A stretch of DNA of 64,000 bases from Paenibacillus sp. 32352 (GTDB lineage: Bacteria; Bacillota; Bacilli; Paenibacillales; NBRC-103111): the NCBI RefSeq assembly GCF_002042965.1, contig NZ_MZNT01000004.1, positions 310,001 through 374,000 of the forward strand, written 5' to 3'. This document shows, one piece after another, positions 57,104 through 64,000 of this stretch; position 1 is the first letter of the stretch, and every line of letters begins with the position of its first letter. A program made the position numbers and the translations under genes. The notes below the pieces were generated by a model that made no database searches, was not told where the DNA came from, and saw only the letters and a program-made list of their open reading frames with translations.

Positions 57104-58759
57104 TTACTTAATGGATACCCATTTCAATTCCCATTCTTTCGACATAGCCGGAAGGATCAGTCCGTCGACATTCACCTTTTTAGCATAAGGTCTTGTACGG
57201 AAATAAAGAGGGCTCAACGGCATGTCGTTCATCAAGGTTTTCTCTGCATCAATAAGCATTTTGGAACGTTTAGCCAAATCAACTTCTTTATCTGCACCTT
57301 TTACTAATTCATCATACACCGGATTGCTATATCCCATATAGTTGAAAGATTTGTTATCTGATACCCACATGTCGAGGAACGTCATTGGATCGTTATAATC
57401 CGCGCCCCACAGACCGATCAAAGTATCAAAGTTGCCTTCCTGCATATTTTTCACGCGAAGCGCGAACGGCAACGGCTCACCAGTAACATCTACTCCCAGA
57501 TTTTGCTTCCATTGAGCTTGAATGAACTCGATGGTTTTCTTGGAGCTATCTGTATCGTCAGATGTCAGCTTGAATGGAGGCAGCGAGGTCATATTCAGTT
57601 CTTTCAAGCCTTCAGCCAGCAAGGCTTTAGCTTTTGCAGGGTCAAAGGCCGGCTGCGTATCGCCCGCTACTTTACGGAACTCTTGCTTGTTACCGTCACT
57701 AACGGTTCCTGGTACCAGGCCAGTGGAAGGAATGGATGCTCCGCCCAGAACGGTTTCGTTTAACGCTTTACGGTCAATAGCCATACCAAGCGCTTGACGC
57801 ACCTTTGCGTTAGCAAATGCCGGTACTTTTTTCACCTGGAACATCACATAGGACGAAACGAATTCTTTTTTGAGCGTCAATTCCGGCTTACCTTCGTACA
57901 TTTTGAATTGATCGCCTTTTAATTCAGTCAAGTCAACTTGGTTTGTTTCAAACATGTTCAGGGACGTATTGGCGTCTTTTACAACGTTAACCGTGACCTT
58001 GTTCAATTTCACGTTCGCTGCATCCCAATATTTGTCGTTCTTAACCAGCGTCAATTGCTGTTCATGATCCCATTTTTCCAGCTTGAACGGTCCGGCACCG
58101 ATAACTTTATCGGCATCAGCACCGTACTTATCTCCTTGTGCTTTAACAAAATCAGGCTTTTGAGGGAAGAATAACGGCATCGAGAGTTGGTCTGTAAAGA
58201 AAGCGACCGGTTTTTCCAAGGTAATAACCAGCGTCTTATCATCCTTAGCTTGAACGCCTACTTCCGCCTTTTTCGCTTCAATCTCTTCAGGCTTAGCTTT
58301 TGTCAAGGCCGCTCCGCCTTTGATCCATGAAAGCATAGAAGCATATTTCGCTTTAGTTGTAGGGTCCAGCGTACGTTTGTAAGCATACTCAAAGTCGCTT
58401 GCTTTCAAAGGCGTTCCATCCGCCCAAGTCAAACCATCACGCAAAGTAATTGTGTATACCAAGCCGTCAGGAGAAATGTTCGGCATGTCTTTAGCTAGAG
58501 CCGGTTGAGGCTTTCCATCCTTGTCCAGACGATACAATCCTTCGTTAATGGCATTCAAAATCGTAAATGTCGGATTCGTTGTAGCAATAGAGCTATCCAA
58601 TGCTGGCGGTTCCGCAGACAAGTTTATTCTGAATTCTTGCGCCGGAGCTTTTGTATCTGTTCCCCCAGCTTGGTTTTTCGTATTGTCCGTCGAGCATCCT
58701 ACTGCTGTACCCAGCATGGCAGTAACCGTCGCCAACACGAGAAGTTTGTTCAACTTCAT
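57104..58759 (-). CDS. oppA: Oligopeptide-binding lipoprotein OppA
   Basis: Extracellular peptide-binding protein of the importer, 551 residues. Lipoprotein signal (LLVLATVTAMLGTAVGC, lipid on Cys22), then the family 5 solute-binding fold: EPPALDSSIATTN near 52, NINEGLYRLD-like NAINEGLYRLDKDGKPQPALA, RDGLTWADGTPLKASDFEYAYKR, VPGTVSDG and the C-terminal LRTRPYAKKVNV-like YFRTRPYAKKV. ATG follows GGGAGGA. First gene of the opp operon. Peptide specificity cannot be read from the sequence. Confidence 0.95.
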   Translation of the reverse strand: MKLNKLLVLATVTAMLGTAVGCSTDNTKNQAGGTDTKAPAQEFRINLSAEPPALDSSIATTNPTFTILNAINEGLYRLDKDGKPQPALAKDMPNISPDGLVYTITLRDGLTWADGTPLKASDFEYAYKRTLDPTTKAKYASMLSWIKGGAALTKAKPEEIEAKKAEVGVQAKDDKTLVITLEKPVAFFTDQLSMPLFFPQKPDFVKAQGDKYGADADKVIGAGPFKLEKWDHEQQLTLVKNDKYWDAANVKLNKVTVNVVKDANTSLNMFETNQVDLTELKGDQFKMYEGKPELTLKKEFVSSYVMFQVKKVPAFANAKVRQALGMAIDRKALNETVLGGASIPSTGLVPGTVSDGNKQEFRKVAGDTQPAFDPAKAKALLAEGLKELNMTSLPPFKLTSDDTDSSKKTIEFIQAQWKQNLGVDVTGEPLPFALRVKNMQEGNFDTLIGLWGADYNDPMTFLDMWVSDNKSFNYMGYSNPVYDELVKGADKEVDLAKRSKMLIDAEKTLMNDMPLSPLYFRTRPYAKKVNVDGLILPAMSKEWELKWVSIK

Positions 58760-59127
58760 AATCGTTCCTCCCTTGTTTAATATGTAATTATATGGTAACT
58801 CAAAGTTATGTCAGATAACCTAACCTTAAGTTTACACACAAGAATGATAAATGAATTATTGAGAAAAGTAAATAGTTTAAATAGTAAAATAATCTCTTTA
58901 TGAAACCGTTACCAATATAAAATTATACGACCAAAGGTCAATTCTCTCTAGCAGAATATACTGGTAATGTCCAAGATTGGTATTATTTGTTAAATGCGCG
59001 GATCAGGAGCCTTGTACTAGGTTCCTGATAGATGGGTCTACTATCGGGTTAACATCGCGATTATTATTTCCTCCAATGCTGCGTTTATACCATAGGTATC
59101 CTCCATTGGATTCGCAATCCGCGAACG
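58760..59127. other. Non-coding gap between asparaginase and oppA
   Basis: A 368-base AT-rich gap between two minus-strand genes. It should hold the oppA promoter; the best pair is a weak TTTACT, 17 bases, TATCAT on the minus strand near 58835-58870. An imperfect 10-bp inverted repeat, ATCAGGAGCC/GGTTCCTGAT (59002-59011 with 59020-59029), has no T run. I see no gene. Confidence 0.5.
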
Positions 59128-60117
59128 CTACAGCGAGGTATCGTGATTGATGGGCTTCTCCATAATGTTCTTTACCTCATCCAGATCGTCCGTTTTCCCT
59201 AATGCCCACATCAATTTTGGAACTATAGCTTCCGTGTTCATATCGCCGGATAAAATGATTTTATCTTGAGCGACCTTACGGCCGACCTCATACAAGTTCA
59301 GATCTTCTCCCTCTTCCAAGCATTGAGTGGATATAACCACGGCAATCCCCGAAGAGATTAACTCTCTTACCTTGGGCAGCAAGTCCCTGCCTTGGAAAGG
59401 AATCCCCCCATTGCCAAAACTCTCAATAATGACGCCTTTATAAAGGGGTTTCAACTGACTGAACAATTCCGGCTTAGTACCCGGCAGAAGCTTTAACAAA
59501 AACACGTCCGGGCATAACGATGCGTCAAGCTTCAGCTTCCTGCTGCTCTTTGCCGGCTTGGCGTTGACGTACTTGATTTCGGACTCGTTAATGTATGCCA
59601 CGTACGGATGGTTGATGCTCTCAAAGGCATCGTAACTTTTCGTTCTGATCTTCACAGCCCGTGTTCCCCGGATTACCCGGCCGTCAAATACAAGAAACAC
59701 TCCGCCCGTGTCCTCACAAGCGAATCGAATAGCGTCCATTACGTTTTTTTTCGCATCCGTTTTCTTGTAATTGATAGGGATCTGAGAGCCTGTAATAACT
59801 ACCGGTTTGCTAAGATTTTGCAGCATATAAGACAGAGCCGCAGAAGTATATGCCATCGTGTCGGTCCCATGCGTGATTACAAAACCGTCGTAGTGCGGAT
59901 AGTTTTCATACACAGCCTTGGCAATTTCCACCCAAGATTCAGGCTGCATATTCGTACTGTCAATATTCATTAACAGCTTGCTTTCCAACTGAACACTCTG
60001 GTCCTTCGCCTGTAAAAAGCTGACCAGCTCTTCAGCATCCATCCCAGGGGCCAATCCTTCCTCGCCTTGGACGGCGGTAATAGTTCCCCCGGTTGCCAAT
60101 AAAAGCAATTTTTTCAT
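59128..60117 (-). CDS. ansA: Type I (cytoplasmic) asparaginase
   Basis: Hydrolyses L-asparagine to aspartate and ammonia. A 329-residue asparaginase/glutaminase family protein without signal peptide. Catalytic threonines lie in ATGGTITA (8-15; Thr12) and HGTDTMAYT (83-91); VITGSQIPI and [11 protein letters not shown] follow. ATG follows GAGGTG. A strong promoter lies upstream and diverges from the XRE gene, whose product might control it; this is inferred only from position. Confidence 0.93.
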   Translation of the reverse strand: MKKLLLLATGGTITAVQGEEGLAPGMDAEELVSFLQAKDQSVQLESKLLMNIDSTNMQPESWVEIAKAVYENYPHYDGFVITHGTDTMAYTSAALSYMLQNLSKPVVITGSQIPINYKKTDAKKNVMDAIRFACEDTGGVFLVFDGRVIRGTRAVKIRTKSYDAFESINHPYVAYINESEIKYVNAKPAKSSRKLKLDASLCPDVFLLKLLPGTKPELFSQLKPLYKGVIIESFGNGGIPFQGRDLLPKVRELISSGIAVVISTQCLEEGEDLNLYEVGRKVAQDKIILSGDMNTEAIVPKLMWALGKTDDLDEVKNIMEKPINHDTSL

Positions 60118-60168
60118 CGTTGCACCTCAGATAGTCAAATCGTACGCTTTTTGCGACTTTCCTTGCTT

Positions 60169-60197
60169 ATTATATTCGTCAAAAAACGATAAATCAA
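60169..60197 (-). promoter_or_regulatory. Sigma-A promoter of the asparaginase gene
   Basis: Minus strand TTGATT (60197-60192), 17 bases, TATAAT (60174-60169). The palindrome TTCGCGAA (60213-60220) lies between this and the divergent XRE promoter. Confidence 0.8.
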
Positions 60198-60228
60198 GCG
60201 ATATTTACGCGATTCGCGAACTTATGTC

Positions 60229-60256
60229 TTGAGTATCCAGTTTCTGATGTTATAAT
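60229..60256 (+). promoter_or_regulatory. Promoter of the XRE regulator gene
   Basis: TTGAGT (60229-60234), 16 bases, TATAAT (60251-60256), about 28 bases before the start codon. Confidence 0.7.
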
Positions 60257-60284
60257 GGGATTTGGAATAAGGGGGATAAAGGCA

Positions 60285-60647
60285 ATGTTCTTAGATAGAT
60301 TAACCGAACTGAGAAAAAGTAAACGGTGGTCGTTGCAATATATTGCAGATCGGCTTGGAATTGCAAAGAGCACCTACGCAGGCTATGAGTCCGGTTATCG
60401 CGAACCGTCCCTCGAGGCTACAAAGATGCTGGCAGATCTTTATGGAACTTCAGTGGATTATTTATTAGGCAGGGTTGATGACCCTAATGACAAGCCGGAG
60501 AAGCAGAGGAAGGAACCAATCGAGTTGATGGAGCTGAATCAGGTCACTTTAACCGTTGACGGGAAATCGCTTTCTTCTGTGGAAATTAAGCATGTCATTG
60601 CTTTTATCAGGGTTTTGCGGGAAATGGACGAAACTGCGAAAAAATAA
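60285..60647 (+). CDS. XRE-family helix-turn-helix regulator
   Basis: A 120-residue protein with an N-terminal Cro/CI-type HTH (about 4-60; LRKSKRWSLQYIADRLGIAKSTYAGYESGYREPSLEATKMLADLYGTSVDYLLGR spans it), followed by a short C-terminal segment without a known sensor domain. I use the ATG of MFLDRLTEL, which follows AAGGGGGATAAAGG. It faces the asparaginase gene divergently and shares a 137-base intergenic region with a TTCGCGAA palindrome; AnsR-type control of asparaginase is known in Bacillus, but identity with AnsR is not established. Confidence 0.88.
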   Translation: MFLDRLTELRKSKRWSLQYIADRLGIAKSTYAGYESGYREPSLEATKMLADLYGTSVDYLLGRVDDPNDKPEKQRKEPIELMELNQVTLTVDGKSLSSVEIKHVIAFIRVLREMDETAKK

Positions 60648-60739
60648 ATATAAAGTTACCCAGGACACCCCCTTCATTATCAGGTTATAAGCTTCCATCG
60701 CGTTTGCTGACAGCCAAAACCCCGTAGTCTCGCAAGGCC

Positions 60740-61135
60740 TTAGCTTGCCGCTATATACTTGCCTATGCCAATAAATAAAAGCAGTACGTAGCATGCCGAC
60801 AATACAACAAATCCAAGCCTTAACAAGGTACGCGCAATTTTGACAGGATTGATTTTGCCTTTCAGCCGATTTTGCATATTGCCAAGCAGACCCCCGGCAA
60901 TTAAGAACAACAGAACAACCAGCCAGAGGCCGAGCCCAGACTGGAATAAGCTCCGCGTCATTACCGACACGGAACCAATCAAAAATAAGGTCGTAACATC
61001 GATAGCTGCATAGGTCGCTTTCTTCTTATCGCGGGATATTGCATACACAATCCCCCATGAAGCTATAAAGGAAACAAACGGAACCAATGCCAAAAAAGTA
61101 TACACAGTCTGCAACCAATCCAAGAATCCGTTCAT
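60740..61135 (-). CDS. DUF3397 membrane protein
   Basis: A 131-residue protein with four hydrophobic segments (about residues 8-28, 42-58, 67-86, 106-127), of the DUF3397 family. Function unknown. ATG follows AGGTGATC, a near-complete anti-SD match, and overlaps the panE stop by 4 bases. In Firmicutes this family is often found next to panE. Confidence 0.82.
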   Translation of the reverse strand: MNGFLDWLQTVYTFLALVPFVSFIASWGIVYAISRDKKKATYAAIDVTTLFLIGSVSVMTRSLFQSGLGLWLVVLLFLIAGGLLGNMQNRLKGKINPVKIARTLLRLGFVVLSACYVLLLFIGIGKYIAAS

Positions 61136-62124
61136 AGCGGATCACCTGCTTTGCCTATATTTTTTCCCCATTGCTGTTCTATCGACCTCACCAATTGGTA
61201 TACCGTATGATGGGTTGGCAGCGTGAGACCTGCTTGCTTCGCTTGGGCAAGCAGGCCTCCTGTAATGGAGTCCAGCTCCGTGAGCCTGCGGGCCCGAATA
61301 TCCTGAAGCATCGAGGATTGATTGGCTGCCGTTCGCTCACACACCTTCAACAGCTGCTCCCACAAATCTTCCGCCAGCTCAATCTCGAGCCGGGCCGCCA
61401 GCTCAAGGCCCTCTTCATATAAAGCACGCATCAGTCCTTGGGCGGCAGGCAACTGTAACAGCATCCCATTGGGTACCTGCAGAATAGCCGTCAACGGGTT
61501 AATAACGGAATTCATCAACAGTTTATTCCAAACTTTACTAGTGATTTTGTTCGACAAAGATACACTGAATCCTGCATTCTGGAACATCTTTTGCAGATTT
61601 TTTTCCAAATGTATGTCCTGGCTTGCGTCATTAATGAGCGGCCCGATCCAGGTTTCCCCGCTCCCCGTATGCTCTACGCATACGGAATGATGCCGGAGCG
61701 CCCCTTCTGTTGTTACAGCCAGCCATAACCGATTCTCAGGTATGCATCGAGCTAAAATATCCGTATGCCCGATCCCGTTTTGAAAACATAGCAGCCGGGT
61801 CTCCGGCTTCATCTGATCTGCGATTGTACGGGCAAGCCGTTCCGTCACCGCCGTTTGCTTCACCATCAAGAAGATCCAGTCAGGAGCTGGAAGGCTGTCT
61901 GGACTGCTAATCAACTCTTCCTCAGCGATCACAAAAGGACGGACTCTAATGTCTTGCTGTCCTGATTCTGAGCTCTTGGTTAGCAGGCGAAGCCCTTCTA
62001 AGGAAACTCTCTCACTTTGCTCACGGCTATGCGTAACCAATTCGATATGTACGGCGCCCGATCGAGCGAGAGAGGCAGCAAACAGCATTCCAAGCGCTCC
62101 CGCTCCTATGATTCTGACTTTCAT
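61132..62124 (-). CDS. panE: 2-dehydropantoate 2-reductase
   Basis: Reduces ketopantoate to pantoate with NADPH in pantothenate/CoA synthesis. 330 residues from the ATG of MKVRIIGAGALG (Rossmann GxGxxG at 7-12), with GGAGAG upstream. Catalytic lysine and conserved asparagine are in SKVWNKLLMNSVINPLTAIL (about 190-209), Glu-type residue in the C-terminal helical domain (SSMLQDIRARRLTELDSITGGLL). ketopantoate reductase paralogues exist, so the substrate is likely but not certain. Confidence 0.9.
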   Translation of the reverse strand: MKVRIIGAGALGMLFAASLARSGAVHIELVTHSREQSERVSLEGLRLLTKSSESGQQDIRVRPFVIAEEELISSPDSLPAPDWIFLMVKQTAVTERLARTIADQMKPETRLLCFQNGIGHTDILARCIPENRLWLAVTTEGALRHHSVCVEHTGSGETWIGPLINDASQDIHLEKNLQKMFQNAGFSVSLSNKITSKVWNKLLMNSVINPLTAILQVPNGMLLQLPAAQGLMRALYEEGLELAARLEIELAEDLWEQLLKVCERTAANQSSMLQDIRARRLTELDSITGGLLAQAKQAGLTLPTHHTVYQLVRSIEQQWGKNIGKAGDPL

Positions 62125-62170
62125 TTCGCTTCTCTCCCCCAGGTAAACCTTTTCCTTCCATATTAGCAAA

Positions 62171-62203
62171 CAAAAGCCCTGCAAGCCAAATGCCTGCAGG
62201 GCT
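62171..62203 (-). terminator. Terminator of the RsfA-family gene
   Basis: AGCCCTGCA (62175-62183) pairs with TGCAGGGCT (62195-62203); TTTTGTTTG follows on the minus strand. Confidence 0.85.
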
Positions 62204-62207
62204 ATGC

Positions 62208-62861
62208 TTATTCTATTCTTTCCAGATTACCGTTAGCATCCATTTTGAACCGCGGCTTGTTCTCGTCTTCCTCCTCTACGAGAAATGCCAGCTTACGGGC
62301 ACGATCCATAATTTGTATGAGCGCTTTGTAGTCGTCATTAACGACCCGATAATCGGTCTCGACTTCGTTAACCTGCTTATTCAAAATATCATTCTCGCTC
62401 CGCAGGCGGTCCAGCTCATCCTGTTTCTCGCTTAATTCTTTCTCGAGATGACGAATATGCCGCGACATTTCTTGATAAGTGCCTTTCCATTGACGCAAAA
62501 AACGTATGACGGCATCGATAGAGATAGACTCTTCCACAAACGCATCGCTGGGCTTCACTTGCTCCGAATGAGCATGGTCCAATACAGCGGTGTTGTTGGA
62601 TACAGCCGCGTAAGCCGAATGTTTTTTCTGCTGATTGCGCTTTTGCCGCTGCGACTTAGCTATCTGAATAGCAGCCTCGTATTTTTTCCTTACGAAACTA
62701 TTCCAACGAAAGCCGCAGGCCGCTGCCGTTCTTCCTATTTTTTCGCCGACTTCCTCAAAAGCGGTTAGCTGTGTACTTCCTTCGCGGATATGACGCAGTG
62801 TCACCTCCGCCAATATCAAATCATCTTCATCGCTCCAAGCATCTTGTCTTATAGCTGTCAT
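62208..62861 (-). CDS. RsfA-family transcription factor
   Basis: A 217-residue DNA-binding protein. The N-terminal Myb/SANT-like domain (about 5-65: RQDAWSDEDDLILAEVTLRHIREGSTQLTAFEEVGEKIGRTAAACGFRWNSFVRKKY) is the RsfA signature; residues 125-190 form a long coiled coil (MSRHIRHLEKELSEKQDELDRL). RsfA is a sigma-F-controlled forespore regulator in Bacillus, and the relative YlbO/GerR lies near panE there too. ATG follows AGGAGG at 11 bases. Confidence 0.88.
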   Translation of the reverse strand: MTAIRQDAWSDEDDLILAEVTLRHIREGSTQLTAFEEVGEKIGRTAAACGFRWNSFVRKKYEAAIQIAKSQRQKRNQQKKHSAYAAVSNNTAVLDHAHSEQVKPSDAFVEESISIDAVIRFLRQWKGTYQEMSRHIRHLEKELSEKQDELDRLRSENDILNKQVNEVETDYRVVNDDYKALIQIMDRARKLAFLVEEEDENKPRFKMDANGNLERIE

Positions 62862-63199
62862 ACAAAAGCAGTCCTCCTAACCCCTGGGTATCAATCATCC
62901 ATGCATCTATCGAAAGTAAGACGTGGAATGTTGCGTTACTTCATCTCTATGCCCATAGTAGAGTTCATAGAATCTTTTTCTACTATTTTGTATTGCCATT
63001 TTTTAAGGGACTCATACATGTTTTTGTGCGGATTAGGGTAACCTAGGCATGCAAGCGATAAAATTGTTTTTAATTTCGTCACCGATTGGACGTTTACAGG
63101 CATTGACGCAGCAGTTATAATGTCTAATAGTAAAGTGCCGAAGTGAGAAAATATGCTAAAATGGCAGAACTTTCTACATAACTCTAAGGGGGAAGCAGA
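62862..63199. other. Non-coding gap before the DUF2626 gene
   Basis: A 338-base gap between divergent genes. It holds the plus-strand promoter at 63093-63121; I found no convincing sigma-F promoter for the RsfA-type gene on the minus strand, although a sporulation promoter is expected. Confidence 0.5.
63093..63121 (+). promoter_or_regulatory. Promoter of the DUF2626 gene
   Basis: TTTACA (63093-63098), 17 bases, TATAAT (63116-63121), about 80 bases before the start codon. Confidence 0.75.
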
Positions 63200-63430
63200 A
63201 TGGATCGCATGTTTCGCGTTCTTGGATTCTGGACGCTGGTCATTGGTTTGATGGCGTTAGCCGGTGATATGATTCCGATGGCGTTGCTCTTTTTTGCTCA
63301 AACGGCAATCTTCGTACTGCTAGGGTATTTGAAACTATCCGAACGTACCTACATATTGCTTTTTTGGGGGTACATGATTCTTTCATTTACCGGCTTTACG
63401 TATTGGTCATTTTTCAAAATGTCCATCTAG
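63200..63430 (+). CDS. DUF2626 (YqgY-like) membrane protein
   Basis: A 76-residue protein with three hydrophobic segments (about 6-24, 26-44, 50-70) and the family blocks MDRMFRVLGFWT and GYLKLSERTYI. Function unknown. ATG follows AAGGGGGA. Single gene with its own promoter and a strong terminator. Confidence 0.85.
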   Translation: MDRMFRVLGFWTLVIGLMALAGDMIPMALLFFAQTAIFVLLGYLKLSERTYILLFWGYMILSFTGFTYWSFFKMSI

Positions 63431-63436
63431 TCAGGG

Positions 63437-63476
63437 AAAAAAAGGTGAGCTGCCTTATGGCAGCTCACCTTTTTTT
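63437..63476. terminator. Strong bidirectional terminator
   Basis: An 18-bp perfect inverted repeat (63437-63454 with 63459-63476, loop TTAT) with A7 and T7 ends, between two convergent genes. It overlaps the last codons of the methyltransferase gene. Confidence 0.92.
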
Positions 63477-64000
63477 TGAATCAGCACCTTGAACAGTTCG
63501 CTCATCTGATCGCTTAGCAGCAGCTGCCGGATTGCCCGGTTCCTTCGAGCCACAGGACTGAACGGGTCCGTTGAGACATGATCCTGCAGCAAATCAAGAA
63601 TTCCGTTCTCCACCAGAAATTGCTTCTGCGTCATGTAGCTTTGTACCCGGAGCCCGACGGTCTCTCCCGCCTCCGCCAAAGCCGTAAAATCCACGTGTGA
63701 CGTCATATCCTGCTCGCCGGGATTGGCATAGGGATCGTCGGAGGCTCTATGACTTCTGTAGCACATGAAGGTGCCATTCATTCTATGAGGGGCAAGCAGC
63801 TCCCTTGTCTCATCTCCATAATCCACCGTAATCACTTGTCCGCTCCCTAGCGAACTGCCGATGCTCCGCATCCACGAGGCCGCGCCGCTATTGATTTCCC
63901 ATCGCTGGCCTTCCAGAAAGCTGAGCTGCTGGCGTTCAATAACTCGCAGTAACGCCGGGTCCTCGAGTCTCATTAATCTCTCACGGAAAGCACTGGATGG
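63455..64000 (-). CDS. MidA-type SAM-dependent methyltransferase (C-terminal part)
   Basis: The last 181 codons of a class I SAM-dependent methyltransferase of the MidA/COG1565 family; the frame continues past the right edge without a start. Family blocks: VITVDYGDETRELLAP, GTFMCYRSHRASDDPYANPGEQDMTSHVDFTAL, then the helical C-terminus. Mitochondrial relatives methylate an arginine of a complex I subunit; the bacterial substrate is unknown. The stop codon lies inside the loop of a strong terminator. Confidence 0.85.
   Translation of the reverse strand, partial: PSSAFRERLMRLEDPALLRVIERQQLSFLEGQRWEINSGAASWMRSIGSSLGSGQVITVDYGDETRELLAPHRMNGTFMCYRSHRASDDPYANPGEQDMTSHVDFTALAEAGETVGLRVQSYMTQKQFLVENGILDLLQDHVSTDPFSPVARRNRAIRQLLLSDQMSELFKVLIQKKGELP

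Overview
The window is a chromosomal segment of a Gram-positive endospore former, best matched to Paenibacillus or a close relative. The evidence is the sporulation set (sigE, sigG, spoIIGA, spoVD, a SpoVE/FtsW protein, RsfA-, YteA- and YlmC/YmxH-type proteins), a pyr operon headed by a PyrR attenuator, an ileS T-box, bshC, and the Firmicute order dcw cluster, ftsAZ, spoIIG, ylm genes, divIVA, ileS, lspA, rluD, pyr. Most genes lie on the minus strand, so in transcription order the window reads from right to left. No rRNA, tRNA, IS element, phage gene or CRISPR array was seen.

Layout from left to right. 1-959 (+) holds the end of methionine salvage (mtnX fragment, mtnB). 1111-10249 (-) is the pyrimidine operon pyrR-pyrB-pyrC-carA-carB-pyrF-pyrE, with promoter, PyrR site and attenuator at its right end; pyrP, pyrK and pyrD are absent. 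10281-14548 carries lysine/diaminopimelate genes of the acetylase branch (dapH and the deacetylase on +, a PatA-type aminotransferase on -), interrupted by an ArsR regulator and SRPBCC protein pair with twin palindromic operators. 14555-24487 (-) holds rluD, lspA, ileS with its T-box, divIVA and the ylmH-yggT-sepF-ylmE-pgeF-ylmC group; a YteA-like zinc-finger gene sits in opposite orientation between lspA and ileS. 24672-27341 is sigG-sigE-spoIIGA, followed by a Fur-controlled flavodoxin. 28146-48300 is the division and cell-wall cluster (transcription order mraZ, rsmH, ftsL, pbpB, spoVD, murE, murF, mraY, murD, ftsW/spoVE, murG, murB, murA, divIB, ftsA, ftsZ). 48418-52755 holds a DUF4349 lipoprotein gene, ahcY and bshC. 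52907-58759 is an oligopeptide ABC transporter (oppABCDF). The right end has asparaginase, an XRE regulator, a DUF3397 protein, panE, an RsfA-family regulator, a DUF2626 protein and the end of a MidA-type methyltransferase gene.

The genes combine nucleotide synthesis (pyr), peptidoglycan precursor supply (diaminopimelate genes, mur genes), septum building (fts, div, sepF) and the compartment-specific sigma factors of sporulation. The DAP made by dapH, the PatA-type enzyme and the deacetylase would be used by the MurE encoded here, which has the DNPR motif of DAP-adding enzymes.

The most unusual observation is a dispersed intergenic element found at 22319-22433, 31700-31855 and 39000-39031. 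Each unit is an 8-9 bp hairpin with a three-base loop followed by a mini-hairpin close to TTAC-TTC-GTAA and GC or GCAT. The large stem changes sequence between copies while staying paired. Other points for a second look are the sigG leader hairpin whose 5' arm coincides with a candidate sigma-F -10 element, a candidate sigma-H promoter before ftsA, four 10-bp MraZ-type repeats, two large hairpins between oppA and oppB, mutually exclusive hairpins before the DUF4349 gene, and an in-frame hexanucleotide repeat in divIB.
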